Shown here: positions 15,873 to 21,608 of the stretch, one piece after another
Position numbering within the stretch: position 1 is the stretch's first letter
Layout of the letters: the number at the start of each line of letters is the position of its first letter
DNA from: a virus
DNA: 21,859 bases
IMG/VR virus record: IMGVR_UViG_3300044993_000274
Location: 1-21,859 of that record
Direction: 5' to 3' (one strand)
Translations under genes and position numbers: made by a program
Notes under the pieces: generated by a model
What the model was told of the DNA's origin: nothing
The model's database searches: none
What the model saw: the letters and a program-made list of their open reading frames with translations, nothing else

Positions 15873-15998
15873 CGGCTGAATTAGATGACGGATACCATAT
15901 CCGGCATCAAATGTGTCGGCAACAGGACGATCTGCCGGCACAGACGGGTACGCCGAGACGAACGTGCATCCGTTACTAGGCTGGGTGTGACGGGTCAT
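15867..15998 (-). CDS. Possible 43-aa protein after terL
   Basis: An open frame of 43 codons plus stop (MTRHTQPSNGCTFVSAYPSV...), too short to call from length alone. In its favour, its ATG at 15998 stands nine bases after TGTAAT (16008-16013), with CTGACC 18 bases further up, as in the leaderless promoter family. Against it, the CTGACC lies within terL codons and so could be chance, and the peptide resembles nothing known to me. Its stop codon lies inside the first bases of repeat copy 1. Confidence 0.3.
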   Translation of the reverse strand: MTRHTQPSNGCTFVSAYPSVPADRPVADTFDAGYGIRHLIQPP

Positions 15999-16007
15999 AC
16001 TGTACCA

Positions 16008-16037
16008 ATTACAAGATGCTCAACCGTAATAGGTCAG
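16008..16037 (-). promoter_or_regulatory. Candidate promoter overlapping terL 3' end
   Basis: CTGACC (16032-16037), 18 bases and TGTAAT (16008-16013), nine bases before an ATG at 15998. It is the least certain member because it overlaps terL coding sequence and its -10 has one mismatch to TACAAT. Confidence 0.35.
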
Positions 16038-18623
16038 GGCCACCGCGTCCGCCACGTCCGGCGAACAGCCGAGTAACTCCTTAACCCGGGCCTTCGGCAA
16101 CAGCCGTTTCACCCCGTCATCCTCATACGGGGTAACAGTCAACTGCCGTTTGAGCGTCGCCAGGTCGGCCGACGGGAGCCGTGAAAAGTCGAGTATACCC
16201 GCAACGGCCAGGGCAGCAAGCCGGAAGTACAGGTACGAACGCATCCGCGCTACCTTCGGGTCCGGGCTGGCCGCGCTCATCAACAGTTCAACCGTAGTCA
16301 GCCGGCCCCGCGCCTGATCGACCACACCTCCGCCGTACCCGCCGGTCCCGTCAACAATGAACGTAGCCTTACCGCGTGGCCGGGACAGCCGGTCGGCCCA
16401 AAGGGCGTCCAGTTCTACCGCCCGGTCGGCGATCCAACTCGTGTCCCGCTTGGCGTGCGTCTCGACATGAAGCAAGACCGGCCCGCACCGGACCCCGAAG
16501 GCCGTCTTGTCGTCCCCGAACCGGGCCACGTCACACCCGATGGCGACCGGCCAGTCTGGCTGTAAGGCGCAAGGCGGCCGGTTGGCGCACCGGTCGATCA
16601 GGGCGGGGGTAAACAGCGTGGCCGTCGGGGTCAGCGGCCAGCGGCCTAAGACCTGGGCCTCGAAAGCCGGGGTCTTCGGCCGCCACCACTGGCCCGGCCG
16701 CGACAGGCAGGCTACGGCCGCGTCGGAAAGGCCGTAGGCCAGCCACCGGTCCCGGGCCCGGCGGACGTCCGTCCCGTCCGGCGGGAACCGGAAGTCGGTC
16801 AGCGGGTCCGGGTCATCGACCGGTTCGCACTCCGCCAGGAGCCGGGCGACCAGCCCGGCGAGCCGGATCGCCGCCGGGATCGGCGGCGGGTCGCCGGCCA
16901 GCTCGGCGAGAATGTTGGGGTGCTCTAAGGCGCTCAGCCGGACCACGTGCCAGGTGTCGGACTCCTCCTCGGCGTACACCCACGAGGCCGGGTCGTTCGG
17001 GTTGTAAAAGCACAACCAGGCGTGCCCGGGGTGCGGCTGGGCCATCGTCCGCCCCCGGTCGGCGAACGCCCGACCGACCCCCGTCGCCTCGTCGAAGATC
17101 AGGCACAAGTGCTCGGCGTGCCGGCCCTGGAAGGCGTCCGGGGTGTTCGCCGTAAACCCGTGAACAAAGTGGTCGTGCGCGTCCTGGAGCCGGGTGTCTT
17201 TCGGCAAAAACCCCGGGTCGCCCGGCCGCACCGTCCGCAACTCCTTGAACATCAGGTCCCGGACTTGCTTGTACACCGGTGCGGTAATCAGCGTCGTTGA
17301 CGGGCGATAGCAGTCGTAAAAGTAACTGGCGTAACACGCCCCGGCAAACGTGTTGTGTTCGTAAACGCAAGTGACGAACGTGTGACGGTCGGGTACGGTT
17401 ATGGCGACCGACCGCTGGGCGGGCAGGGGTTCGACGGACTCGACCTTCTCCCACCGGCAGCCGGGCGGGGCGTTTAGCGTGACCCAATCCGGCCGCCTGT
17501 CAACGGCGGAAAGGTATCTCGCCCGTTCGACCTCGGCCTCGGCCCCGAATATCCCGACGGCCTCGGCGAACCGCACCACGTCCGGGCCGGCCGGGACGGT
17601 CAGTTCCCAGGGGGTCAGAACCGACCGGATACCCTGACGGGCGAGCAGCTCTTGAACGTCCCGGCAGAGCGGCTCGGTTTCCGCTCGAAACCAGACCTCG
17701 CCGGACGGGGACACCCACCCCCGGGCGGCGAACAGGCGGGACAGGAAGAGCCGTTGGCCCCGCCCGCTGGCCCCCATCACCGCCGCCGGCAGGTGCCCGT
17801 CCCACGACCAGTTCCGGTACATGCCGAGCCGCCGGAGCAAGTCGAGTACCCCGCACGCCCCGTTCCGGCGGATGCCGTCCGCCCGGGAGACGCGGTAAGT
17901 GTCGGGCCTCTCGGTCGGGACGAGTACCGTTCCCATTTCGGCCGCGTACCGCCTGAACTCGTCGAGTACGGGTCCCGCCTTCGAGGTGAACGTGGCCGGG
18001 CTTTTCTTCGTGTACCCGCCCCCGGCCATATACGCGACGAGGCACAGTTCGGCGTCCGACAGGGTGCCGGCCCCCTCGTGGGGCCGCAGGACCGGGACGG
18101 CCACCAGGTCTCCGGCCTTGAGCTTGCCCGCCTCAACCCACCGGCCGGGCGGGACGACGGGTTCCCACGAGGCGGGGAACAGGCCCCGGGTTGACCAGAC
18201 CGGGTGGTTAGCCGTCCGGCGGATCAGCTCGCCGGTCGCCAGCGTGACCGCGACCATCGGTTGAGGCTCGTCCCAATCGGCGAACGCCGCCGCCATCACC
18301 GGCCGGCCCGCCGGGTCGAGGGTCAGCAGCCCGAACGTGGTGCCGGCCAGCTCCCGGGCGGGGGCCATCGGTCCCAACGCTAGCGGGATGCGGTCGTCCG
18401 GGTGGACACACTTGCCCTGGTTGTTCGCCGACGGGACAAGGACGCGATAGGGCGGGGTCTCGGCTAACGCCCAGATGCGTTCCTGTTGGGGCGTCGGGGT
18501 GCGGCGGAGGACGTCCCGGGCGTAGTCCCCCGGCCGGCCGACGTACCGGCCCAGGCGGGGGTCAGGCCCGGGCCGCCGGAGGGCAGCCACCTTCGCTTCG
18601 AGGCGGGACAGAAGGCGGCCCAT
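16020..18623 (-). CDS. terL: Terminase large subunit, intein-containing precursor
   Basis: An 867-residue precursor; removal of the 353-residue intein (72-424) leaves 514 residues, normal for TerL. The ATPase motif reads SANNQGK, intein, TFAGA, restoring a Walker A when spliced. Walker B is LCLIFDEAT (506-514), and FYNPN (539-543) follows as the coupling segment. The nuclease domain has acidic residues at D698 (GCDVARFGDD), D758 (VDGTGGYGG) and D859 (SPDVADA). It packages DNA into the prohead through the portal and cuts the concatemer. I start at ATG 18623, which overlaps the stop of the previous gene (TGATG); a longer frame to 18662 exists but would overlap that gene by 40 bases. Without splicing the ATPase cannot form. 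Confidence 0.95.
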   Translation of the reverse strand: MGRLLSRLEAKVAALRRPGPDPRLGRYVGRPGDYARDVLRRTPTPQQERIWALAETPPYRVLVPSANNQGKCVHPDDRIPLALGPMAPARELAGTTFGLLTLDPAGRPVMAAAFADWDEPQPMVAVTLATGELIRRTANHPVWSTRGLFPASWEPVVPPGRWVEAGKLKAGDLVAVPVLRPHEGAGTLSDAELCLVAYMAGGGYTKKSPATFTSKAGPVLDEFRRYAAEMGTVLVPTERPDTYRVSRADGIRRNGACGVLDLLRRLGMYRNWSWDGHLPAAVMGASGRGQRLFLSRLFAARGWVSPSGEVWFRAETEPLCRDVQELLARQGIRSVLTPWELTVPAGPDVVRFAEAVGIFGAEAEVERARYLSAVDRRPDWVTLNAPPGCRWEKVESVEPLPAQRSVAITVPDRHTFVTCVYEHNTFAGACYASYFYDCYRPSTTLITAPVYKQVRDLMFKELRTVRPGDPGFLPKDTRLQDAHDHFVHGFTANTPDAFQGRHAEHLCLIFDEATGVGRAFADRGRTMAQPHPGHAWLCFYNPNDPASWVYAEEESDTWHVVRLSALEHPNILAELAGDPPPIPAAIRLAGLVARLLAECEPVDDPDPLTDFRFPPDGTDVRRARDRWLAYGLSDAAVACLSRPGQWWRPKTPAFEAQVLGRWPLTPTATLFTPALIDRCANRPPCALQPDWPVAIGCDVARFGDDKTAFGVRCGPVLLHVETHAKRDTSWIADRAVELDALWADRLSRPRGKATFIVDGTGGYGGGVVDQARGRLTTVELLMSAASPDPKVARMRSYLYFRLAALAVAGILDFSRLPSADLATLKRQLTVTPYEDDGVKRLLPKARVKELLGCSPDVADAVALTYYG
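17352..18410 (-). other. Intein in TerL Walker A, with degenerate LAGLIDADG domain
   Basis: The 353-residue insert begins with Cys1 (CVHPDDR), has the block B motif TANHP (67-71) and ends with block F/G VPDRHTFVTCVYEHN, penultimate His and terminal Asn, followed by Thr as the +1 residue. All residues needed for standard class 1 splicing are present. The middle (about 120-300) resembles a LAGLIDADG endonuclease with both helices: LVAYMAGGGY (124-133) and LFLSRLFAARGW (221-232). In active enzymes the first would read GDG and the second DADG or similar. Here the acidic catalytic positions are Gly131 and Arg230, so cleavage is probably lost. The splicing part looks intact. Confidence 0.93.
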
Positions 18624-18970
18624 CACGTCTCGCCCGGCAGGGGTTCGCGGAGGACGACGCACCGGATGTCAACGACACTTTGGACCGTCCGGTCCGGCCC
18701 GGTTCGGCAGAGCCAGTCCGGCCGGGCGACTTTCCGCCCGGCCCTCAGGTCGGCCAACGCCCGGGCGTGATACAGGACGAGTGTGGCGTACAACGCCCCC
18801 TCACGAAACGCCCAGTCCGACGCCTCCCCGACCGCCCTTGTCAGCTGTTCTGCCAGGTAGACCGGCCGCGCGTCGAACCGGCCGGCGACGGTCGTTAACA
18901 CGTCGGCCGGGTACGTGTACCCGGTGGCCGGCGTCGGCACGCCGGCGGCGACGAGCCTGGCGACGAACAT
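18623..18970 (-). CDS. Small protein before TerL, possible protease-fold relative
   Basis: A 115-residue protein starting at ATG 18970 (MFVARLVAAG); the open frame extends to 19042 but overlaps the upstream gene. A G-rich stretch (AAGGGTAGGG) precedes the ATG. The order GYTYPADVLTTVAGRFDARP, VYL, then GALYATLVLYHARALAD resembles the protease domain at 9245-10336 (RRTYTEAAIDDA, VYLDHA, GKAYAKELRYNPAHQFAE). If related, it lacks the catalytic His (VYLAEQ) and Ser motifs, so it would be a non-catalytic single domain. This is a by-eye resemblance and may be chance. It is translationally coupled to terL by TGATG. Confidence 0.75.
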   Translation of the reverse strand: MFVARLVAAGVPTPATGYTYPADVLTTVAGRFDARPVYLAEQLTRAVGEASDWAFREGALYATLVLYHARALADLRAGRKVARPDWLCRTGPDRTVQSVVDIRCVVLREPLPGET

Positions 18971-18975
18971 CGGCC

Positions 18976-19284
18976 CTACCCTTGGTTGTCGAACGGGCGG
19001 TCCAGGCGGTACTTCCGGTCGTTTACGTGTTCTTCGTAGCACTCGGCGAAGATGCTCAGGTTGCCGACCGCTTCGACCAGTTCGAGGAACTCGCCCAGCC
19101 CTGACGGGTCGAACGGCACCCGGACCTTCGCTTCCACCAGTTCCGGGGCCATGCGGAGCAAGCCCTCCCGGGCGTGCCTGACGATCTTCCGGAGTTCCTC
19201 CCCGGCGGGTGACCTCTCGGCCTCCTGACCCGACGACAACCCGCAGGCCGACAAAGACCGGTCGGTCAGGTGATTAACGGCCAT
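18976..19284 (-). CDS. Hypothetical helical protein, first gene of terL block
   Basis: A 102-residue protein starting at ATG 19284 with a good Shine-Dalgarno (TGGGAG, about eight bases upstream); the longer frame to 19329 has no such support. It is mostly helical: a charged helix EELRKIVRHAREGLLR, then a PFDPSGLGEFLELVEAVGNL helix pair, and a polar basic end. No known motif is seen. It is five bases from the next gene and shares the operon with terL, so a packaging role is possible but unproven. Confidence 0.7.
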   Translation of the reverse strand: MAVNHLTDRSLSACGLSSGQEAERSPAGEELRKIVRHAREGLLRMAPELVEAKVRVPFDPSGLGEFLELVEAVGNLSIFAECYEEHVNDRKYRLDRPFDNQG

Positions 19285-19373
19285 AACGTCTCCCAGATGC
19301 GGCTTTTTTTGGACGCCAGATACCGGCAAAAAAACGGCATCGGAACTAGCTAAAACAGGTAGCAGATAATGGT
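19285..19373 (-). other. Leader of the terL operon with U-rich loop hairpin
   Basis: The 89 bases between repeat copy 2 and the first gene contain, on the minus strand, GATGCCG, a T7-GC loop, and CGGTATC, a seven-pair stem with one G-U. An A7 run near the Shine-Dalgarno follows. It could be an attenuator-like or stability element, but no function can be shown. Confidence 0.4.
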
Positions 19374-19517
19374 AAAGATAGGGGTATAGATATAGTAAAT
19401 AATATAATATATATATTTTTTGTATTTCTTGTTGTTATTGCAGGCTATCTCGATCCCTTCTCTTCTCCTAGAGAGGTAGCTGCAATAACAACAAGAAATG
19501 CAATAATTCGGTCAAGG
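19374..19517. repeat. 144-bp direct repeat, copy 2 (AT-rich tract plus long hairpin)
   Basis: Same orientation as copy 1 and 3.5 kb away, with seven substitutions and no gaps. The arms 19421-19443 and 19480-19502 pair at 22 of 23 positions and the stem can continue with seven more pairs (CTATCTC against GAGGTAG), leaving a pyrimidine-rich loop of about 21 bases. It lies between the terminator after terS and the terL operon leader. No protein-coding frame is credible in it. Confidence 0.95.
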
Positions 19518-19544
19518 GGGATCACTCATGGCGCCAGATATGGC

Positions 19545-19570
19545 AAAAGGCCAGTGAAAATTCACTGGCC
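19545..19570 (-). terminator. Rho-independent terminator after terS
   Basis: On the minus strand a perfect ten-pair stem, GGCCAGTGAA-TT-TTCACTGGCC (19549-19570), is followed at once by TTTT (19545-19548). It stands 48 bases after the terS stop. The T-run is short, so the efficiency may be moderate. Confidence 0.75.
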
Positions 19571-19617
19571 AACTCGCCGGCAGACGGTATGGCTTCATGT
19601 TTATCATGGCGATCAAG

Positions 19618-20055
19618 TTACTCGGCCGACTTCTCCGCCGGGACGGCCAGCGGTAGGTCGATCCCGTGCGCCGCCAAAGCCGCCTCGATGGCAGCCATTC
19701 GCGGCGCGACCAACGCCTCGTGACGAATCTTGAACAGGCAGTCGATTAGCTTCGGGGCGAGCGTCGCCCGGATCGAAACGTGGATCGGCTTTTTGTCATT
19801 CCGTAGCTTCCCGTCCACTACAATCTGTCGCATCACCTCGACAACCCCATCGACCACCCGAACGGCGTTCAGGGCGGTCGGCCCGAGTGCGGCCCCGCGA
19901 AGTTCGGTCAGCTGGGCCTTGAACATCGGGTCGGCCATCTTGGCGTAGACCGTCCGCATGTCGATGTCGAGCGCCTTGGCCACCTTGCTCGGCGGGGTGT
20001 ACTCCGCCAGCATGGCCATCATGGCACTCTCGTCAACCCGTTTACCCTGTGGCAT
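19618..20055 (-). CDS. terS: Terminase small subunit-like HTH protein
   Basis: A 145-residue protein with a helix-turn-helix at about residues 21-41 (PPSKVAKALDIDMRTVYAKM), then DPMFKAQLTELRG and a long helical middle and end (HVSIRATLAPKLIDCLF). This order, DNA-binding N-terminus followed by an oligomerising helical part, is that of small terminase subunits that bind the packaging site. It is near terL in the expected order, although two small genes and repeat copy 2 intervene. It starts with ATG at 20055. No Shine-Dalgarno is clear; a CCAAT/ATTGG stem may cover the start. It could instead be a different phage HTH regulator, hence moderate confidence. Confidence 0.65.
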   Translation of the reverse strand: MPQGKRVDESAMMAMLAEYTPPSKVAKALDIDMRTVYAKMADPMFKAQLTELRGAALGPTALNAVRVVDGVVEVMRQIVVDGKLRNDKKPIHVSIRATLAPKLIDCLFKIRHEALVAPRMAAIEAALAAHGIDLPLAVPAEKSAE

Positions 20056-20081
20056 ACCAATAATCGTTAGTGAATTGGATC

Positions 20082-20096
20082 ACCCACAAAGTGGGT
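20082..20096 (-). promoter_or_regulatory. Leader hairpin of terS
   Basis: ACCCAC-TTT-GTGGGT is a perfect six-pair stem with a three-base loop in the roughly 50-base leader between promoter and terS start. There is no T-run, so it is more likely a 5' stabiliser or a protein-binding site than a terminator. Confidence 0.5.
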
Positions 20097-20109
20097 CAGT
20101 GTACGTTAC

Positions 20110-20250
20110 TTATTGTATGACCGTGCGGCGGGAAACGTCAGGGGGGATTCGCTCACGGGTCGGGTTGATTCGCGCCTCACCGTTGCCTTGTACCCCGTAT
20201 CCCCCTGTAGCCTTCCACTCAAACGCTTCCCAAATCCTTCGATGAGTTCT
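20110..20250 (-). pseudogene. Possible C-terminal remnant of a DNA methyltransferase
   Basis: This minus-strand frame reads RRIWEAFEWKATGGYGVQGN then GEARINPTRERI and then ends RRTVIQ. The GGYG-x-QG-x-G stretch with a following TRERI resembles, from memory, the tail of some phage DNA adenine methylases, which end in a RERIWFSPHC-like sequence. Here the expected ending is replaced. The frame is in another phase relative to the tetrapeptide-repeat frame before it. No catalytic motifs remain, so if correct it is a truncated remnant. A chance resemblance is quite possible. Confidence 0.3.
20112..20141 (-). promoter_or_regulatory. Promoter of the family, terS version with leader
   Basis: CTGACG (20136-20141), 18 bases and TACAAT (20112-20117), then nine bases ending AACGT. 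The triplet after it is ACA, so here the signal drives a normal leader of about 50 bases instead of a leaderless start. The -10 overlaps the end of the frame of the possible methyltransferase remnant. Confidence 0.6.
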
Positions 20251-20257
20251 TTTGAGA

Positions 20258-20461
20258 GAGACTTTCGAGAAGGTTTTCTCGAAGGCCTTCGATGGCACCC
20301 GCAAGAGCACTTCTGATGGCATCTTCGAGAGACCCTTCGAGAGAGCCTTCGAGGGCACTTTCGACGACAGTTTTGACTACAATTTCGACAATACTTTCAA
20401 GAACATTTTCAAATACACTTCCGAGAGCGTCCTTAAGGGGGCCTTTAAGGTGCCCTTTGAG
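20258..20461. repeat. 12-bp imperfect tandem repeat encoding tetrapeptides
   Basis: About 17 consecutive 12-base units (minus-strand consensus CTC GAA RGT GCC) encode LKGH, LKGP, LKDA, FENV, LESI, LEGS, LEGS, LEDA and so on. The plus strand is also open and reads F-x-x-x tetrads (FEGT, FDDS, FDNT). The minus frame could start at TTG 20479 and stop at 20219 (86 codons). Composition is lower in G+C than the surroundings. I do not assign a gene to either strand. Confidence 0.75.
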
Positions 20462-20481
20462 GGGGCCTTCGCTTTGCAAGT

Positions 20482-20498
20482 CACTTTACCCGAAAGTG
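20482..20498 (-). other. Stem-loop after the 81-aa gene
   Basis: CACTTT-CGGGT-AAAGTG, a perfect six-pair stem, begins ten bases after the stop of the 81-aa gene. There is no T-run, so it is not a standard terminator; it may protect the 3' end. Confidence 0.4.
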
Positions 20499-20508
20499 TG
20501 TGTCAGAC

Positions 20509-20754
20509 TTAGGGTTTCACTTTATCGGCCCGGGACCGGTTCTTGCCCCGACCGTTGGCCGGTCGGGGCCGTTTCCGGCCTTTCGCCTTCGCCTTACCCT
20601 CTGGTTGGGGCGGGGCGGCCGGCGGGTTTTTGGTCGCGGCCAACTTCGCGACCAACAGGTCTAGGTAATCCAGGTGGGACAGGACTTCTTCGGTCGTGCG
20701 GGGAGGGTATGGCGGCCGCACCAACGTTGGTGTGCCGAGAGGCAAAGTAGACAT
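20509..20754 (-). CDS. Small basic protein, unknown
   Basis: An 81-residue protein from an ATG at 20754. Residues 20-42 form a helix (TTEEVLSHLDYLDLLVAKLA) and the last 30 are Lys/Arg/Pro-rich (KAKAKGRKRPRPANGRGKNR), so it may bind nucleic acid or a virion surface. Codon use is typical of the window (G/C at third position), which supports a real gene. A sigma-70-like promoter is found about 120 bases upstream. An overlapping 103-codon frame (20594-20905) has some G/C-rich codons but only a TTG start, and I prefer the ATG gene. Confidence 0.6.
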   Translation of the reverse strand: MSTLPLGTPTLVRPPYPPRTTEEVLSHLDYLDLLVAKLAATKNPPAAPPQPEGKAKAKGRKRPRPANGRGKNRSRADKVKP

Positions 20755-20966
20755 GGGTTGTGCTCAACTCGGATCGGGCCGGCCGGCCAAGGCGAACGGT
20801 GAGCACGGCGCCCGCCCCGACCGGCCGCGTTGAGCCGTCCAAGTCGCGAACCCGGACGGCTACCCGACGTTCATTATTTATACTACGGCGGGACCGGTCG
20901 GGCAAAGGGAATTCCGGCGGCCGCCTACCTATGACCTGGAAAACGGCCGGGTTCCCTCGTACGGGG
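20755..20966 (-). other. Intergenic region between sigma gene and 81-aa gene
   Basis: About 212 bases without a convincing gene. It holds the promoter at 20877-20905 and the leader of the 81-aa gene. The first third of the competing 103-codon frame crosses it, but lacks a good start. Confidence 0.5.
20877..20905 (-). promoter_or_regulatory. Sigma-70-like promoter
   Basis: TTGCCC (20900-20905), a 17-base spacer and TATAAA (20877-20882), four and five of six matches to the consensus. It would drive the 81-aa gene. Confidence 0.45.
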
Positions 20967-21608
20967 TCAGGCTTCGGCGGCCAGCTTTTTCAGTGCCAGG
21001 TTTATCACCTGGCCCACCCGTGACTTGCTGACCCCGAGCGCGCAGGCAATCTCCCGGATTTGCTGGGGCTTCCGCCCGATCCCGAACCGCCGCCTAATCA
21101 CGTCCCGCTCACGCGGGGCGAGGCGCGACAAGAGTGTCTTAACCTGCTCTTCCGTGTCGCCCCGTTCGACCGGCCGGGCGGTATCGGTCGCGGGCCGGTC
21201 GGCGGGGTCGGGCCGCCAGACGTGCCGGGGCCGCTTGCCGTCAGACCCCTCGTCGCCATGCCGGCCGCCCCCGCGTCGGTCGGGGTCTGACTCGCCGGTC
21301 GCCCGGTAGAAGTCTGGCCCGCCCGCATGGGTCACCTTACGGCAGAGGTCGGTCATAACCCCCCAGACGGTGTTGGGGGCGTAGGTGCGGAACTTGACGC
21401 CCCGCCCCGGGTCGTACTTGACGGCCGCCTTGCACAGCCCGGTGACGATGTAGGCGTCGGCGTCCTCCCGGCCGATCCCGGCGGCCCGGAGGTAGGCAAG
21501 ATAAGCGGCGAACTTTCGGCGATAAAACGGCAAATAGGGCAGCTCGCCGGCCACCAGCGATTGCTGGTACGCCGAGAGCTTCTCGCCCGGTGGTATGACC
21601 CCTCTCAT
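20967..21608 (-). CDS. Compact sigma-70 family factor
   Basis: A 213-residue sigma factor that would direct RNA polymerase to chosen promoters. The region 2 part is at about 44-92 (GIGREDADAYIVTGLCKAAV, then KYDPGRGVKFRTYA, close to the KFDPxRGxKFxTYA signature). Region 4 is at about 157-211 (LLSRLAPRERDVIRRRFG, QQIREIACALGVSKSRVGQV), a clear helix-turn-helix. A charged, Gly/Arg/Asp-rich linker (103-150) replaces region 3. I start at ATG 21608 because it overlaps the stop of the preceding sigma-like gene (ATGA); the open frame to 21812 continues over that gene in another frame and looks unnatural. It lies next to terS and upstream of all structural genes, so control of late genes is a reasonable proposal. 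It is not proven to be a phage gene. Confidence 0.88.
   Translation of the reverse strand: MRGVIPPGEKLSAYQQSLVAGELPYLPFYRRKFAAYLAYLRAAGIGREDADAYIVTGLCKAAVKYDPGRGVKFRTYAPNTVWGVMTDLCRKVTHAGGPDFYRATGESDPDRRGGGRHGDEGSDGKRPRHVWRPDPADRPATDTARPVERGDTEEQVKTLLSRLAPRERDVIRRRFGIGRKPQQIREIACALGVSKSRVGQVINLALKKLAAEA

Noticed and set aside
15729-19517. Pair of repeats as a composite transposon with inserted terL
   Set aside because: No transposase is seen between or near them, the arms are not terminal inverted repeats, and no target duplication can be seen.
19512-19607. 31-codon minus-strand frame after terS (MINMKPYRL...)
   Set aside because: It runs through the terS terminator hairpin and has no ribosome binding site or promoter.
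20252-20512. Plus-strand 86-codon frame over the 12-bp repeat
   Set aside because: Starts only with TTG, lies in a repeat that is open on both strands, and no other gene reads plus here.
20594-20905. 103-codon minus frame overlapping the 81-aa gene
   Set aside because: Only a TTG start without ribosome binding site; its second half overlaps the better-supported ATG gene in another frame.
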